Part shown: positions 10,932 to 22,679 of the stretch, piece by piece
How the letters are laid out: every line of letters starts with the position of its first letter
How positions within the stretch are numbered: the first letter of the stretch is position 1
Origin: Karstenula rhodostoma CBS 690.94
Lineage: Eukaryota > Ascomycota > Dothideomycetes > Pleosporales > Didymosphaeriaceae
DNA length: 64,000 bases
Reading direction: 5' to 3'
NCBI GenBank assembly: GCA_010093485.1
Contig: MU001500.1
Coordinates: 630,198-694,197 of the forward strand
Program-made: the position numbers and the translations under genes
Notes under the pieces: model-generated
The model's database searches: none
Told to the model about the DNA's origin: nothing
What the model saw: the letters and a program-made list of their open reading frames with translations, nothing else

Positions 10932-13121
10932 ATGGCGACCAGCCACGCCGCCGCGCCCAAGCAGCAGCCTCGCCGCTCCGTCAACCGCATCATTCCCGCC
11001 GTCCCGCACCGCTTCTCGCGCCCGCCCGCCGCGAGGCCGCTCACGCCTGAGGATCATTCCACGGCGGCCCAGCGCGACTCGGAGAAGCAGTCCGCCACCA
11101 AGCACGCAAAGCCAGAAACCGCTTCTGCACCCATCGAGACGCCTCTGACGCCAGACTCGCGGGTCTCCCCCGTCGAGCATCGCGATGAGGAGGAGCGCGC
11201 ACTGGCAAGCTCACCCGCGCGCTCTGGGGACGACCAAGTAGACGGGCCGACCGACGTCCAAGGTTTGTTGTTGCCTGCCCCAGATTCAACCCATCATGGA
11301 CATTTGCTGACAATGCGGCCAGGCGCAGAAACCGACAATCAATCTGCCGCTGCACAAACTGGCCAACACTTTATTGCTACGCCGCAGTCAGAGCAGCCTG
11401 CGATTGCTGTCGAAAACGGCGAGCGCCCGAAATCCACCGTACGCACAGCGCTCCCGCCCGAATTCTACCCCAGGGAGAAGCCCATGGGACACACATTTGG
11501 TGCAGAGAGCACAGAACTCAGAGCCCACCCTTCTTCCAGTCACGTACCCGCCCATCGGTCATCAGCAAGCCTGGAGGGACTTGTCTTTGGTGGAGCCGCG
11601 CAGGAGTCTCCCGCTATGCCTTCCACGCCTCAAGACCTCGAGCAGGGTGCGCGAGCCGCGCAGCTTGGCTTTGCTCGTCCTCCTCCAGGCCTCGCTCCTC
11701 CCCACCTTGCTCCGCAATTCTACCCTGGCCATTCCCACCATCCGTCAGAGCCTGCTACGCCATGGCCTCACCTATCCTACTCCATGGCGATGCCCCCGGA
11801 CGCCGTCTACGCCAACGGGAACGAGTACCACTCACCTGCGTACCCGCCCGCATCAGGCGCCTTTCAAGCGCCTTTTGCGGCTCCCTTCTCACCTCAGGGC
11901 GGCCCAGTGTCGATGAATGGCGTGGCTATGAGGTCGCACTCCCAGTCTCCCAGCAAGTCCCAGTACGGCGAAGCTGAACCCGGTTCCAATTACGGTGAGG
12001 AGTCGCAGCATATCTTGTATGCAAACGGATTTTCTTCAGCCAAGCAAGTCGAAGGATACGACGTGATCAAGCACATTTCTAATCAATTCGGGAACCCTGA
12101 GTTCACTGATTACGTCCTTCACATACGGTCGCCAGACGCTGTGCTGTGGTCCATGCCCGTGCACGCAGCCATAGTGTCACGAAGCCCGGTCATCTTCGAG
12201 GCCCTCCGGCACAGCGCACCACCTCCTTTCCAGACCAAGGATACGAGGCGATTGGCCGAGGTGCTCACTGATGACAGGTTCGTCACGCCTGAGTCGTTGA
12301 ACGAAGCGATCAAGATCTTGTACGCCGCACCACTGCTATCCGCCGAGGCTTTTCTTTACAACCTTAGCCCATGGGATGCTGGCCATGATCAAGGCTATGC
12401 ATCCGACGAGGCCCGCAAACGTATGGGCCAGGCGATCAGCTATGCTGCTGCTGGGAGAGTATTGCAGATCCCCGAAATGCAAGCATGTGGTCTGCGGATC
12501 GCCAAGTCGCTCCTTCGTTGGGACACGCTTGACATAGTTCTCCATTTCGGATTCTCGGCGAATAAATCGACCGTGCAGCCCAAGGGCTTTGGGACCGACA
12601 ATCGCATTTTGGAGACATACGCTGTACCGTTGCTCGACGATGCGTTTGAATTTATCGCGTACAACTTTCCGTCAGACTTCAAACTCTACTCAATCGCCCC
12701 AGAACTGCGCCAGACCCCCCGACTGCCGGTCGTCGTTGAGTCTCAGCAGCCTTCTCACAATCCGCGATTGAGTAGAATCCGATTCGGCGATGCTCCTCCA
12801 GAAGATGAACTCAAACCCAGTCCTGTCACGCAGTTTCTTTCGAGCATCTTGCTATCAATCCCGCTTGCTCTACTGGATCGACTCTTCAGTCACCCCGCGG
12901 CCGCCAACCAGGTCGGGTGGAGTGGCTTGGTCAGAATCATGCGAGGCGTGATCGAGGAACGTGAGAAGCGTCGCCAGAAGGTCCTCAAGAGTTTGGACAA
13001 GCCTCTGGATACATCAATCTCCAGGGCTCTGCTCGAGAACCTCTATCGAGAGGAGCGCGTCGAGCCTACCTCAGAGCGACCGTCAGGCTTTCAGCCAGTG
13101 GCCGTCCGTCTATCAGACTAG
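10932..13121 (+). CDS. BTB/POZ-like domain protein of unknown function
   Basis: Two exons, 10932-11262 and 11323-13121, give 709 residues. The first 350 residues are disordered and Pro/Ser/Ala-rich. At about 365-410 there is a BTB/POZ-like segment (QFGNPEFTDYVLHI followed by PVHAAIVSRSPVIFEAL), where the order 'target description, then outside residues held by an HxxIVxxSPVF pattern' is typical of BTB folds. The following 250 residues are mostly helical, ending with a basic helix (EEREKRRQKVLKSLDKPL). BTB proteins usually dimerise or adapt substrates to cullin-3; no partner can be named. The 60-nt intron has a textbook TGCTGAC branch site but is in frame and stop-free, so unspliced RNA would encode 20 extra residues. 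Confidence 0.78.
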   Translation: MATSHAAAPKQQPRRSVNRIIPAVPHRFSRPPAARPLTPEDHSTAAQRDSEKQSATKHAKPETASAPIETPLTPDSRVSPVEHRDEEERALASSPARSGDDQVDGPTDVQGLLLPAPDSTHHGHLLTMRPGAETDNQSAAAQTGQHFIATPQSEQPAIAVENGERPKSTVRTALPPEFYPREKPMGHTFGAESTELRAHPSSSHVPAHRSSASLEGLVFGGAAQESPAMPSTPQDLEQGARAAQLGFARPPPGLAPPHLAPQFYPGHSHHPSEPATPWPHLSYSMAMPPDAVYANGNEYHSPAYPPASGAFQAPFAAPFSPQGGPVSMNGVAMRSHSQSPSKSQYGEAEPGSNYGEESQHILYANGFSSAKQVEGYDVIKHISNQFGNPEFTDYVLHIRSPDAVLWSMPVHAAIVSRSPVIFEALRHSAPPPFQTKDTRRLAEVLTDDRFVTPESLNEAIKILYAAPLLSAEAFLYNLSPWDAGHDQGYASDEARKRMGQAISYAAAGRVLQIPEMQACGLRIAKSLLRWDTLDIVLHFGFSANKSTVQPKGFGTDNRILETYAVPLLDDAFEFIAYNFPSDFKLYSIAPELRQTPRLPVVVESQQPSHNPRLSRIRFGDAPPEDELKPSPVTQFLSSILLSIPLALLDRLFSHPAAANQVGWSGLVRIMRGVIEEREKRRQKVLKSLDKPLDTSISRALLENLYREERVEPTSERPSGFQPVAVRLSD

Positions 13122-14441
13122 TAAACACACCTGGTTGAGACGCGGCCATTAGTTTCATGGGACTCATACAAAACGCTCATTCTCGTGGAATTTCCATACA
13201 GTACCAAGCCAAAAGCTTGAGCACAACCGGTCTGTATATTGCCAAGCTTGGGGTAACACACTGTACTCAAACTTATGACAAAAGGCACTGGAAATCGCAA
13301 AATGAAGCAGAAGTGACACTTTCGCAAGAGTTGGTAAAGGTTCTGGATTCAGTATGGGTTTTTCTTTCTTTCTTTCTAAGGCATCCGAGGTTCTTGGTTT
13401 CTGCATGGCAGAATCTGCGTTTCTGATATTCACGCATCATAGCCAGCGACTCGGGCGTTCATACCAGGCGTTTCCGGTTGATACCTTCTGCGTTTACATG
13501 GCGGTTAGGCAATGAGCCTTCAAAAAAGTACGAGATGACGAGCATACAACATTCAAGATCATGACGAGACGAGACGAGGCAAGTCGCCCCTCCCCTTTCC
13601 CTTTTGTACATCACCATCCGCGGCATCTCGGGCCGTCGTGTTCCTTTCTCACCACCGGCGTGATATCCTGGTTGAGCGGGGTGGTCCTTCATGTTCGGAG
13701 ATATCATCTCGCTTCCTCCTTTCGCATATTGGAGCTCGGCGATGCTTGGGCGCGAGCTCGGATTTCCGACCATATAATTACGTAGAGAGCACCTTCACGG
13801 TGAAAAATGCATTTCTGGTACTGGCTAGCGTGCGACACCATGGTATGCGGGCTTGGTCGGAGATGGCGGATCAAGCCTTCGTACAAGCTCGAAACGCCAT
13901 TCCCCGCTTTCGTGAAAGCTTGACCCTGCGCGATCTCTCATACGCGCTCGCGCCATTGGTCATCCGTAACACATGCCTTTCGCGGTTATTGGTACAGATA
14001 GCGGCGGCTATTTAGCTGGGAACAAGCACCTCGTTTGCTCTCTTAGCTGGCGCACCTGCGTTTCCCCAGCCTTTGGTAAGGCGTGAATCAAGGCCGCTTG
14101 GGTGGAAACGGTAACGCCCCGGCTCGCTCTTTCGACATGCCCGAGCGTGAGAAAATGGTGGGCGCCCTGTTGACCCCATGATGCTTATATAGCCCAAAGG
14201 AAACTGCTGTATACGTCAACGCGTCTTACGGCACAGTACAGCCTAAGCCTTGTTCGTTTCCCCGAGCGATTGCTCTCCTCCTTTTCTTCTCGTTTGCGGG
14301 CGAAGTTCCGTTGTTCCTACAAACGCGGAGCGGATTTAATACATCGTTTTAATATCCATACCGACACGCGATTGGTCTTTGCCGGCATTTACACTTTTCC
14401 GTGCATATCCTTGGGGCGAGCCGCAGCTCCGATTCGCGATC
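13122..14441. other. Intergenic region, 1.3 kb, no gene seen
   Basis: Holds the 3' end of the BTB-like gene and the promoter of the permease. The longest open frame (13638-14015, plus) lacks a domain and I do not accept it. A CTTT-type run lies near 13365-13378. Confidence 0.5.
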
Positions 14442-16075
14442 ATGGACCGTGCCGCAGACGGTACTTCAACCCTTTACGACGACAAATTCCAAACCCAGTC
14501 CGCTTCTGCTACCATATCGATACACCGCTCACAGCAACAAGAGCCTCCGCAGGATGCGATACGAATGAAAGAGCAGCAGGTGACTGAAGAGAGGGAGCAA
14601 CCAGGAGCACCGCTGGAGCCTTCGAAGAGCCGGCCAAGCATTAATAATGCAGCCGCAATACCTAACGGCGGATTGACGGCGTGGTTGCAAGTGGTTGGGG
14701 CTTTCTTCTTGTTCTTCAACAGCTGGTATGTCTGCGAGTCTACCTTACACTCAAGACCGTCCGTGCTGCAGGCAAAGTCTGGAGACTCGTAGTGAGCCGT
14801 TTTACCCCACGATCCACAATAATCCCCAGAGTTTGGGAATTGATAAAGAGCCGCGTCACCCCACGATGCACAGAGGCGGCCAGCTTTTGCCAATGACTGC
14901 AGCGATCCACGACGCATGTCGAACATGTTCAAGCTGACCTGGAGCACAGGGGCATCATCAACACTTTCGGATCCTACCAAGCGTACTACGAGACGAACCT
15001 TCTCACCAGTTCCAATCCCAGCGCGATATCATGGATAGGCTCTATACAAGCCTTCCTCCTCCTCGTAGTAGGCATGATATGCGGCCCCCTCTACGACAGA
15101 GGCTACTTCCGCGGACTCCTCCTCGGCGGCTCCTTTCTTCTCGTATTCGGCCAGATGATGCTCTCGCTCTGCACCTCGTACTACCAAGTCCTCCTCGCGC
15201 AAGCCATCTGCATCGGGTTCGGCTGCGGCTGTCTCTTCGTCCCCTCAGTCGCCATCCTCAGCACCTACTTTACGACCAAGGTCGCCACCGCCATGGGCCT
15301 CGCCGCAAGCGGATCCTCCCTCGGCGGCGTCATCTACCCGATCGTCTTCCACAAGCTCCTCCCGCAGATCGGCTTCGCGTGGACCACACGCGTCATCGGC
15401 TTCATCATCCTCGCGACCATGCTGCTCCCCAACCTCGTCATGCGCGTGCGCGTCCTCCCCGCAAAGTCGCGCAGCTTGTTCGACGTCCCCGCCTTCAAGA
15501 TGCCCCCGTACGCCCTCATGGTGCTGGGTTTCTTCGTCGGCTTCATGGGCCTGTACATGCCCTTCTTCTACGCCCAGGTCTACGCGCTGACCGATCACAT
15601 CACCGACGCCAATCTCGGCTTCTACCTCCTCGCCATCATGAACTCGACCAGCGTCTTCGGCCGCATCATCCCAAACTACCTCGCGGATAAACTCGGCCCG
15701 TTCAACGTCGTCATACCTTGCACGCTTATGTCGGGCGTCCTGTGCTTCTGCTTCATCGCGGTGAAGAGCGCGCCGGGGATCATCGCGCTAATGGCCTTCT
15801 ACGGCTTCTTCAGCGGGACGTTTGTCAGCTTGCCGCCGACCATCATCGTGCATTTGAGCTTGAATGAGAGGGGCAAGATCGGGACGAGGATGGGGCAGAG
15901 CTTTGGCGTGGTCGCCGTCGGCTTGTTGATTGGGACGCCGATTGGCGGTGCGATTCTGGACCGGAGCGGGTTCTGGGCGGTCTGGGTGTATGGTGGAGTC
16001 ATGTTGTTGGCGAGTGTGGTGTTTCTATGTGCTGCGAGGGTGTGTTATAAGGGGTGGGGGTTTGTGAAGGCGTAG
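14442..16075 (+). CDS. MFS permease, monocarboxylate-transporter type
   Basis: Two exons, 14442-14725 and 14950-16075, give 469 residues. The protein has about 70 polar N-terminal residues and then twelve expected membrane segments. The first one reads NGGLTAWLQVVGAFFLFFNS, the signature entry of fungal MCT-like (Mch) permeases, continued by WGIINTFGSYQAYYE across the splice. Later segments (LLAQAICIGFGCGCLFVPSV, NSTSVFGRIIPNYLADKLGP) fit the family. Mch-type carriers take up or export small monocarboxylates or related compounds at the plasma membrane or vacuole; substrate specificity is not readable. The intron is 224 nt, unusually long for this window, and contains an imperfect 54-bp duplication. 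It is not in a recognisable pathway cluster. Confidence 0.88.
14794..14872 (+). repeat. Imperfect direct repeat inside the permease intron
   Basis: Two 25-nt copies start at 14794 and 14848 with a 54-nt period; both begin GAGCCG and share ACCCCACGAT; 21 of 25 positions match. The repeat may explain why this intron is longer than its neighbours. Confidence 0.55.
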
Positions 16076-16417
16076 GGGATATAGGTCAGTTTTGGGGTAG
16101 TAAAAGTCGGAGCACATTGCGTTGCACCAGAAAGAGCAATGCAATAGTAAACAATCGCGCTATTGAAGTCGGTGTGGTCGGGCGTTTGAAAGTGTATGGC
16201 ACATGGCACCATTTGTGGCGTTGAATAATAGCAGGCTATTTTGCCGCGAGGGTAGTAATGGAAAAAAGCGCAGCGTTGAGTGCTGCACCGTTGGATTGGA
16301 ATGGCAACGAGTACAAGTCGGTATTTGTACATGCCATAAACGTTAGACCTCCGTACATTAGGCAGCGACATCTTGCGTCGCCATTGTTATTATTGGGTAT
16401 CTTCTCGGCCGTAGCAT
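16076..16417. other. Convergent spacer
   Basis: Short region between the ends of the permease and NSE1 genes. No feature seen beyond expected 3' ends. Confidence 0.5.
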
Positions 16418-17483
16418 CTACTCATCGTCCTCGTTGTGTTGCGCTCGTGAGCTCCTTCCCGCGGTGCTACTCCGTGGCTGCACGCGGTCCGCCTTTTCTC
16501 CAACATATGTGGTCCCCGTCCAAGCAGTCTTGCATTTCGGACACCGTCTCGCGCTCCCCTGTCTTCCGAAGAATTGATTCGCACACCTAGTATGCCATCG
16601 CACGCCGCAGTCTCTATTGTCGCAGCGCAGGCCGATGGTGACGATCTCCTGACACCCTTCGCAGTCTCTTATCCTGACGATCGGCTCGGATTCTTCGTCG
16701 TCGTCTTCGGCGGGCAGCTCGTTGTATGTTTCCTTCAGGTAATTCCGCAGCTCCAAGAGTCCGCGCGGCGCGAGCGAGTAGTAGTGGTGCGATGATAGCT
16801 GGAAGAAGCCTTGCGAGACGAGCATCTGCAGCACTCGCTGGCACTCGCCGTGGTTGATGCTTTTGATGTTGGATTCGACCTGTGTGGGCTCGTCCGCGTC
16901 CGCATCTAGTTGGGTCGCTGCTTGGCTCTGGCGGTTGCGCGCCGGCGCTTTCGCCAGCTGGTTGGCCCGCATCTGCTTCACAGCCATGATCTCTCTTGTC
17001 CGTGAGTTGTTCTCTTCGAACATTGCGTCCAGGAGACGTTTGATGTATGCGATCTCATCGGGCGTAAACGCGGTCGCAAGCTGGGTGAATGTGTCTGAGG
17101 TTGTGTTGACCAGTGCGAACGTGCGATCGCCTTTCGTCTGGTCGCGAGCAGAGTGTATCTCGAAATCGAAGTGCGATATCTTGGCATTGGTGTTCTGTAC
17201 GAGCGACATGATCATCGGTTCTGTGATGTCGCCTTCGAGCCGCGGGCGCTCGGGGTCTGGCGCTTGTGTGAGCTTTGCAGGTCTTGTAGGAGACGGGTTA
17301 GAGAGGAGGAGTGGGCAGGCACTGACCTTGGGCTGAAAGAATAGCAGCAACGACTGGTCTCAACTTGTCGATTGTGAAGACTGAGTGGGAGAAGAAGGCT
17401 TGTAGGAAAGCGCGATGTGCATCATCGTAGACGGGCGGTTCTGGCGATTCATTGCGGTAGCCGTTGACCTGCCGTCGCGACAT
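16418..17483 (-). CDS. NSE1: SMC5/6 complex subunit NSE1, variant RING E3 ligase
   Basis: Two exons, 17483-17327 and 17256-16418, with a 70-nt intron, give 331 residues. Nse1 pairs with Nse3 and Nse4 in the SMC5/6 complex, which acts in DNA repair and replication-fork stability in the nucleus. The N-terminal half carries the winged-helix region (DDAHRAFLQAFFSHSVF at the start, then LEGDITEPMI and FDFEIHSARDQ). The C-terminal third holds the RING-like domain with paired Cys/His ligands: CEGCQEIVTIGLRC, CGVRWHTRC and CPKC. The tail is polar and Ser/Arg-rich. The splice was set by joining AQ to DPERP, which restores the family sequence. It is divergent from the rhodanese-phosphatase gene, 1.5 kb away. 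Confidence 0.9.
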
Positions 17484-18999
17484 GGTACAGGGCTAAGGTT
17501 GTTGTTGTGTGGTTTATGGAGGTGCGGCTGCAGTGTGCGATCAGTGCGGGAGCAACCGCGACGCGGGGAAGCACATGCAAGCCAAGGAAATCGCGAGAGC
17601 ACGTGACGCTGTGTGGATTGGGAGCTGAACGGGAACTTGGAAATCTCAATGCAGGGGACCGGGATCTTGGAACACCACAGGTAGAGCATACCAAGAATTG
17701 AATTTTTCATAGCTTGCATGTCTGGCCGTCTGCGCTCTGCGCTCTGCGCTCTTCTCCCGGCTCACGCGGCCGACTCGATCAATGTTGTCTTTGATGATTA
17801 ACGTCATGTTGGCGCTAACGCATCGCAACGTGAGCAGATGAACACGTGTTGGGTAGCTGGTTGTACGTTGTAAAACTGGTTGAGACAGGGTGTCCACGCG
17901 ACTACACAGTATAGCCCAAGGCGCGCAAGAAGAAGTGGAGGGATCTTAGAATAGCGCACGAGACAGCACATCTCAAGGCTCAAGCGTCCGCCGGTGGCCT
18001 GTTCGCGGATGGTAGATGTCACCATTCCACGGATGGCTTTGCCGGTGCAGCATGCAGGGGTAATGGCCTTGGTTGTATCACCCACGACTAATGGCTCGTG
18101 TGCTATCGTGTAGTTGTTCTCAGTCAGCGTCCAGCCGGCCATGGAACTCGGATAGACGAAACGAGATGTACCAGCAGGCCGAGCGTGGAAGCGTGGACGA
18201 GTGATCCGAGAGGCGGTCGACATCCTCAATGGGGCTTTGGGCAGAGCAGGGCTTCGTGCAAACAGTGCACCAGGGACTCATGCTCAGCGAGGGCTCAGTT
18301 GCTCGCTGTCAATCTCGGACATGCGCACTTGTATGTGCTACTAGGCACGGGGCCCATGGGCGGGGCGTCTCAGGCGGCCACAGGCTACAGGCCACGGGCC
18401 CGGCCTGCGGAAAGCGATGATGGCATTTCTCCACTGCGCAGTGCTAACTCACTATATGCCCGATCATCCTCGAATCCAGCATTTTCGATTCCTCACTCAT
18501 CTCTCGATCCGCCCGCACTCTCCACCCCTCGCTGCCTACATCCACCGTTTCCGCCCACACACCGCGCCGTGTTGCTTGTGCGTTCCCGCCCGCCGTTTTT
18601 CCACAGCCAGGGGCTCGAGTCCCTGCAGGTGCCCAGAACTGGACCTCTGACGAAATCGCGCCCTAGAACACGCCGCGCACCTCGTTCGCACGCGCCCACA
18701 CAAGACAGCCCAGAATTGACCTGCCGCTGTCGCAGTGCCGCTGTGCCTCGAGCATTCCGCAGCAGTCACGGGAAGCGTCGCTTTCGTGGTTCGCTGAGCG
18801 TGTGGCCTGCTCAACCATTGCGGCGTGGATTACAAACGCCCGACCTACGTCATCGCCTTCTTTGAGCACCACCCTCACCTCCGCCGTCACCACATCCACG
18901 CCCCTTCTTTCCATGCCCTTGACTCCTATACCTCCGCGCCCATAGCTCACTTGCCCGGCCCTCCAGCTCCACTTCGCATCTGTGGAGGTAATTAGCATC
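17484..18999. other. Divergent 1.5 kb promoter region
   Basis: No convincing gene. It includes three tandem TGCGCTC heptamers at 17731-17751. A 255-codon plus-strand open frame at 18098-18865 is compositionally odd (Arg/Ser/Pro) and has no domain; it probably overlaps the 5' untranslated leader of the phosphatase gene. Confidence 0.5.
17731..17751 (+). repeat. Three tandem TGCGCTC heptamers
   Basis: Perfect three-unit tandem repeat in the divergent spacer, about 250 bases upstream of NSE1. Role unknown. Confidence 0.7.
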
Positions 19000-21764
19000 A
19001 TGTCGACGCCCGCGCTTTCGCCACCGCCGCGCGAAGCCGCACATAGCACGACCCAGACCCGCTCCTTGCGACCTACGCCAATGTCACGACCCAACAAGTC
19101 CACGCCGCTCACCACCCGCCGCATGCACGACCTCAAGACACCAGCCATTGGCAACGGCCACGAGCCCAAGACGCCCAGCCCAAACTACTTCGGCCTGGCC
19201 GTCGATGCGAATGCCGAAAAGGATGTCTTCGCCTCCAGCGCTGCACAGCACATCCGTGGTAACTGGAGTCCGCCCTCTTCCAATGTGCGCTCCACCGCTG
19301 CTGCGTCACCCCACGTCATGCCTGTCGACCAGAATCCCGAATACGAGCTGTTCAGACGCCAGTCCGAGAACAGCAGAGGCTTTGCCCTGGGTCGTTTCGA
19401 CTTCGGTTCATCGCAAGGCTCCATGCCATCGCCTAAGAGTTCAGCATTTGGTTCCGCAATGGCTCCTCCGTCCCCGCAGTCGATGACGTTGCCCGCCGCC
19501 ACGAACGACCAGCACACAGACAGGAAAGAGGATGGGGCCAGCATCGAAGCCAAACCACGCTCGCCAAAGCGGCTCCTGTCCACAGAATCGGTCGTTGTGT
19601 ACGACCGACCACGGCGAAATTCACCTGCCAGCTTTCTAGACCAAGAAAACTATGGACGTACAGACGAACTGGCCAAATTCGTTGAAATGAGGAACCCACG
19701 CCCGTCTCTGCCTCCACGTGACTCCTCCCACAAGCTGACTTTGTCTTCGCATCGTGCAGAGACTCTTCCAGCACACCCCGAGGACGCTGGCAAGACTGAA
19801 GGACCTTCCATGGTCACACCCCAATATATCGTCAACATTCTCGAATCTGCAGTAGACGAGGTCTTGCTACTAGATCTTCGTGTCTCCACACAATATGCCA
19901 GATCCCGCATCCAAGGTTCCCTCAGCCTCTGTATACCCACGACCCTACTGAAGCGTGCGTCCTTCAATGTACAAAAACTGGCCGAAACTTTCAAGGATGA
20001 TGAAGAGAAAGAGAAGTTTGAGCAGTGGCGGAGTAGCAAGCACATTGTGGTGTACGATGCAAACTCAGCACAGATGAAGGACGCAGCAACCTGCATCAAC
20101 ACGCTCAAGAAGTTCACAAGTGAAGGCTGGACCGGCGGCTGTTACATAATTCGGGGTGGTTTCCAGGAATTTGCATCCAAATTCCCACATTGGACGTCAA
20201 AGGGCTCGGCACAAGCGCCGAGCTCTCCTACATCTTCTGCTGGACGCAATTCTGGCCTTCCATCTGTCGCACCTGTTATCGGAGGCTGTCCCATGCCAGT
20301 CACGCAGAATGCTGCCAACCCCTTTTTCGGCAACATAAGACAGAACATGGACCTCATTGGTGGTGTAGGCCAGATGCCCATCAAACATCCCACAGCAATG
20401 ACTCGTTCTTTCCAGGAAGAGCTGCCAATCTGGCTGCGAACGGCCGCAAACGAGAAAGACAACGGCAAGATTGTGTCTGATAAATTTCTGCACATCGAGA
20501 AGCGCGAACAAAAGCGAATGCAGAAGGCATTGTCTGGACAGGTGTACTACGGAACTCCAACGTCTGGCTCAGAAGCCAAGCAGTCCATCACACTGGCCGG
20601 TATTGAGAAAGGTTCCAAGAATCGCTACAATAGCATATGGCCTTACGAGCATTCTCGCGTGAAGCTGCAAAATGTAAACCCAGGTGGCTGCGATTACGTC
20701 AACGCGAACCATGTGCAGCCGCCCTTTTCGAACAAGCGGTACATTGCCACGCAGGGCCCTCTACCAGCAACTTTCAACGTAAGCCCCCCCCTCCCCCACT
20801 ATCTTTATTGTTGACAGTGCTGACTTGCGACCAGGACTTCTGGAATGTTGTGTGGCAACAGGACGTTCGTGTCATTGTCATGCTTACCGCGGAGCAGGAA
20901 GGTGGTCAGCTCAAGGCCCACAACTACTGGTCCGGCAAGCAATATGGTCCCCTGCATTTGAATGCTCTAGGAGAACACAGAGCCGCTCTGGAGCCATCTA
21001 AGATACACAAACACCGTGAACAGGCGCGACCTTCGCTTGGCCAACGCCGGTCGACGACCGCGAACCCACCCAACAAACCCGGTTACTTCGCCACTGAATC
21101 GAACACCCCGGCCAGCTCTGAGCAACCCTACGTCATAGTTCGCAAGTTCACATTGTCAAACTCGGACGAGCCGTTCGAGCGCATGCGAGAGATCACCCAG
21201 CTCCAATACTCGCACTGGCCCGACTTTGGCGCCCCAGCGCATCCCACCCACCTGCTCGGCCTTATTGAACAATGCGACGCCGTGTGCCGCCAAGTCAACG
21301 GTGGCTCACCCTCGCGCCCCGACCCACCCAACACTCGCCCTATTCTAGTCCACTGCTCAGCAGGGTGCGGTCGCACGGGTACTTTCTGCACCGTTGACTC
21401 GGTCCTCGACATGCTCAAGCGACAACGCCGAGCTCGCAACGCACGAGAGACGACGCCCATGGACGTTGACCCTATGTCGCCCGCCAAGACTGTTCGAGGC
21501 GACAGGAGCGCGTCATTGAGCATGTCGATGAGCATGGACGAGATGAGCATGTCCCGTCGTTCGTCCGACTCCTCGAACGGAAACGAGAAGCTGAGTGGAG
21601 AAGAGGATGACTTGGTCCACCTAGAAGACGTCGACCTGATTGAGAGAACAGTCGAGGACTTTAGGTTACAGCGGTTGAGCATGGTGCAGAGTCTGCGGCA
21701 GTTTGTGTTGTGTTACGAGAGCGTGCTGGAGTATCTGGTGGAGCAGTATCCCAAGAGCGCTTAG
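19000..21764 (+). CDS. Rhodanese-PTP tyrosine phosphatase, Pyp1/MAPK-phosphatase type
   Basis: Two exons, 19000-20778 and 20835-21764, with a 56-nt intron, give 902 residues. The order is a disordered Ser/Pro N-terminus, a rhodanese-like domain at about 275-400 ([19 protein letters not shown] to [14 protein letters not shown]), then a classical PTP domain from about 510. The PTP parts are [16 protein letters not shown], the WPD loop (YSHWPDFG, near 720) and the catalytic loop [12 protein letters not shown], with the nucleophile Cys at about 767. In fission yeast Pyp1/Pyp2 and similar proteins the rhodanese domain docks MAP kinases, so dephosphorylation of a stress MAPK is the likely role. Here the rhodanese loop reads [11 protein letters not shown] with Asp where active rhodaneses have Cys, so it should be a binding module. 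A Met/Ser-rich insert ([14 protein letters not shown]) interrupts the PTP domain after the catalytic loop. Confidence 0.93.
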
Positions 21765-22679
21765 GCCCTGGAGGAATGGTCAGTCGCTGAGCGGAGCTGA
21801 GCTGAGCTGAAGAAATGGCCGGCCGGCTAGCCCGACAATGACCCTAAGCAAATAGGGCGCAGAGCAAAGTCGAGTATTACCTTTCTTTCTCATTCTTCAT
21901 CGCCTTCTTACCTCCCCCTTGAGTATCTTCATTTCTGCACATGTTTTATTGTTGCATTTTAAGGAGTATTCCATCCTACGCTTTGTGTTTTTGTCCGATT
22001 CTTTTTTTCTCTCACCACGGTTTAGCATGTCATGTCATGTCCGTCACGTCATGTCATTGGGAGGCGTTTGTTCTACTTTTCGTTGTTGCTTTGTCTCAAG
22101 GCTAAAACATACAGCACAGGGTGTGGGTTGTTGAGCGCTTGGGTGGTTGGTGGCTTTTAAACGGGGACATAGACGACTGGATTGGGATTTAGTAATGCAA
22201 TCAAATCAATTCAACAAGACTCATGGATGGTTTGGTAGTTGAGGGGGATGATGATGATGATGATGTGCGTTAATGCGGTTTGTGCTATTCATCATGTAAA
22301 GCGCTACGGGGTGCGATTGAATTGCGTACGTTGTGGTGTATCAGGGTAGGCAAATCACAGACTCATCGTACGCAACGAATTGGCATAGCAAACGAAGGGA
22401 CAGTTTCGATCTAACCAAAGAGCAAGCAACATGCAGCTATCAAAGCCCGAAGCCTCCACCGTGGATATTTTACAGCCCTCCCCGGAAGGCAAAAGCAACA
22501 AGAAAACCACCAACTCCATGGTCCGGCCCAGCCCCCAGACATCCATCCGAATCTCATTATGCACATCAGTCATCCACGTTTCCATACGAACCTCCGACCC
22601 AGCCAAACGGACCGTCCAGAACAATCCCACCCTGACTAGCACCCCGGCCGTATACTCCGTATACTCTTGGACGAGAAAT
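21765..22679. other. Convergent spacer with short tandem repeats
   Basis: No gene seen. It contains GAGCT tandem units near 21794-21808, ATGTC-type repeats near 22026-22056, and six ATG trinucleotide units at 22248-22265. These are probably 3' untranslated or neutral DNA. Confidence 0.5.

Noticed and set aside
13638..14015. A 125-codon open frame between the BTB-like gene and the permease
   Set aside because: No domain, no supporting splice sites and mixed composition; probably leader or spacer DNA.
18098..18865. A 255-codon open frame upstream of the phosphatase gene
   Set aside because: Biased Arg/Ser/Pro composition, no domain, and position in the likely leader region.
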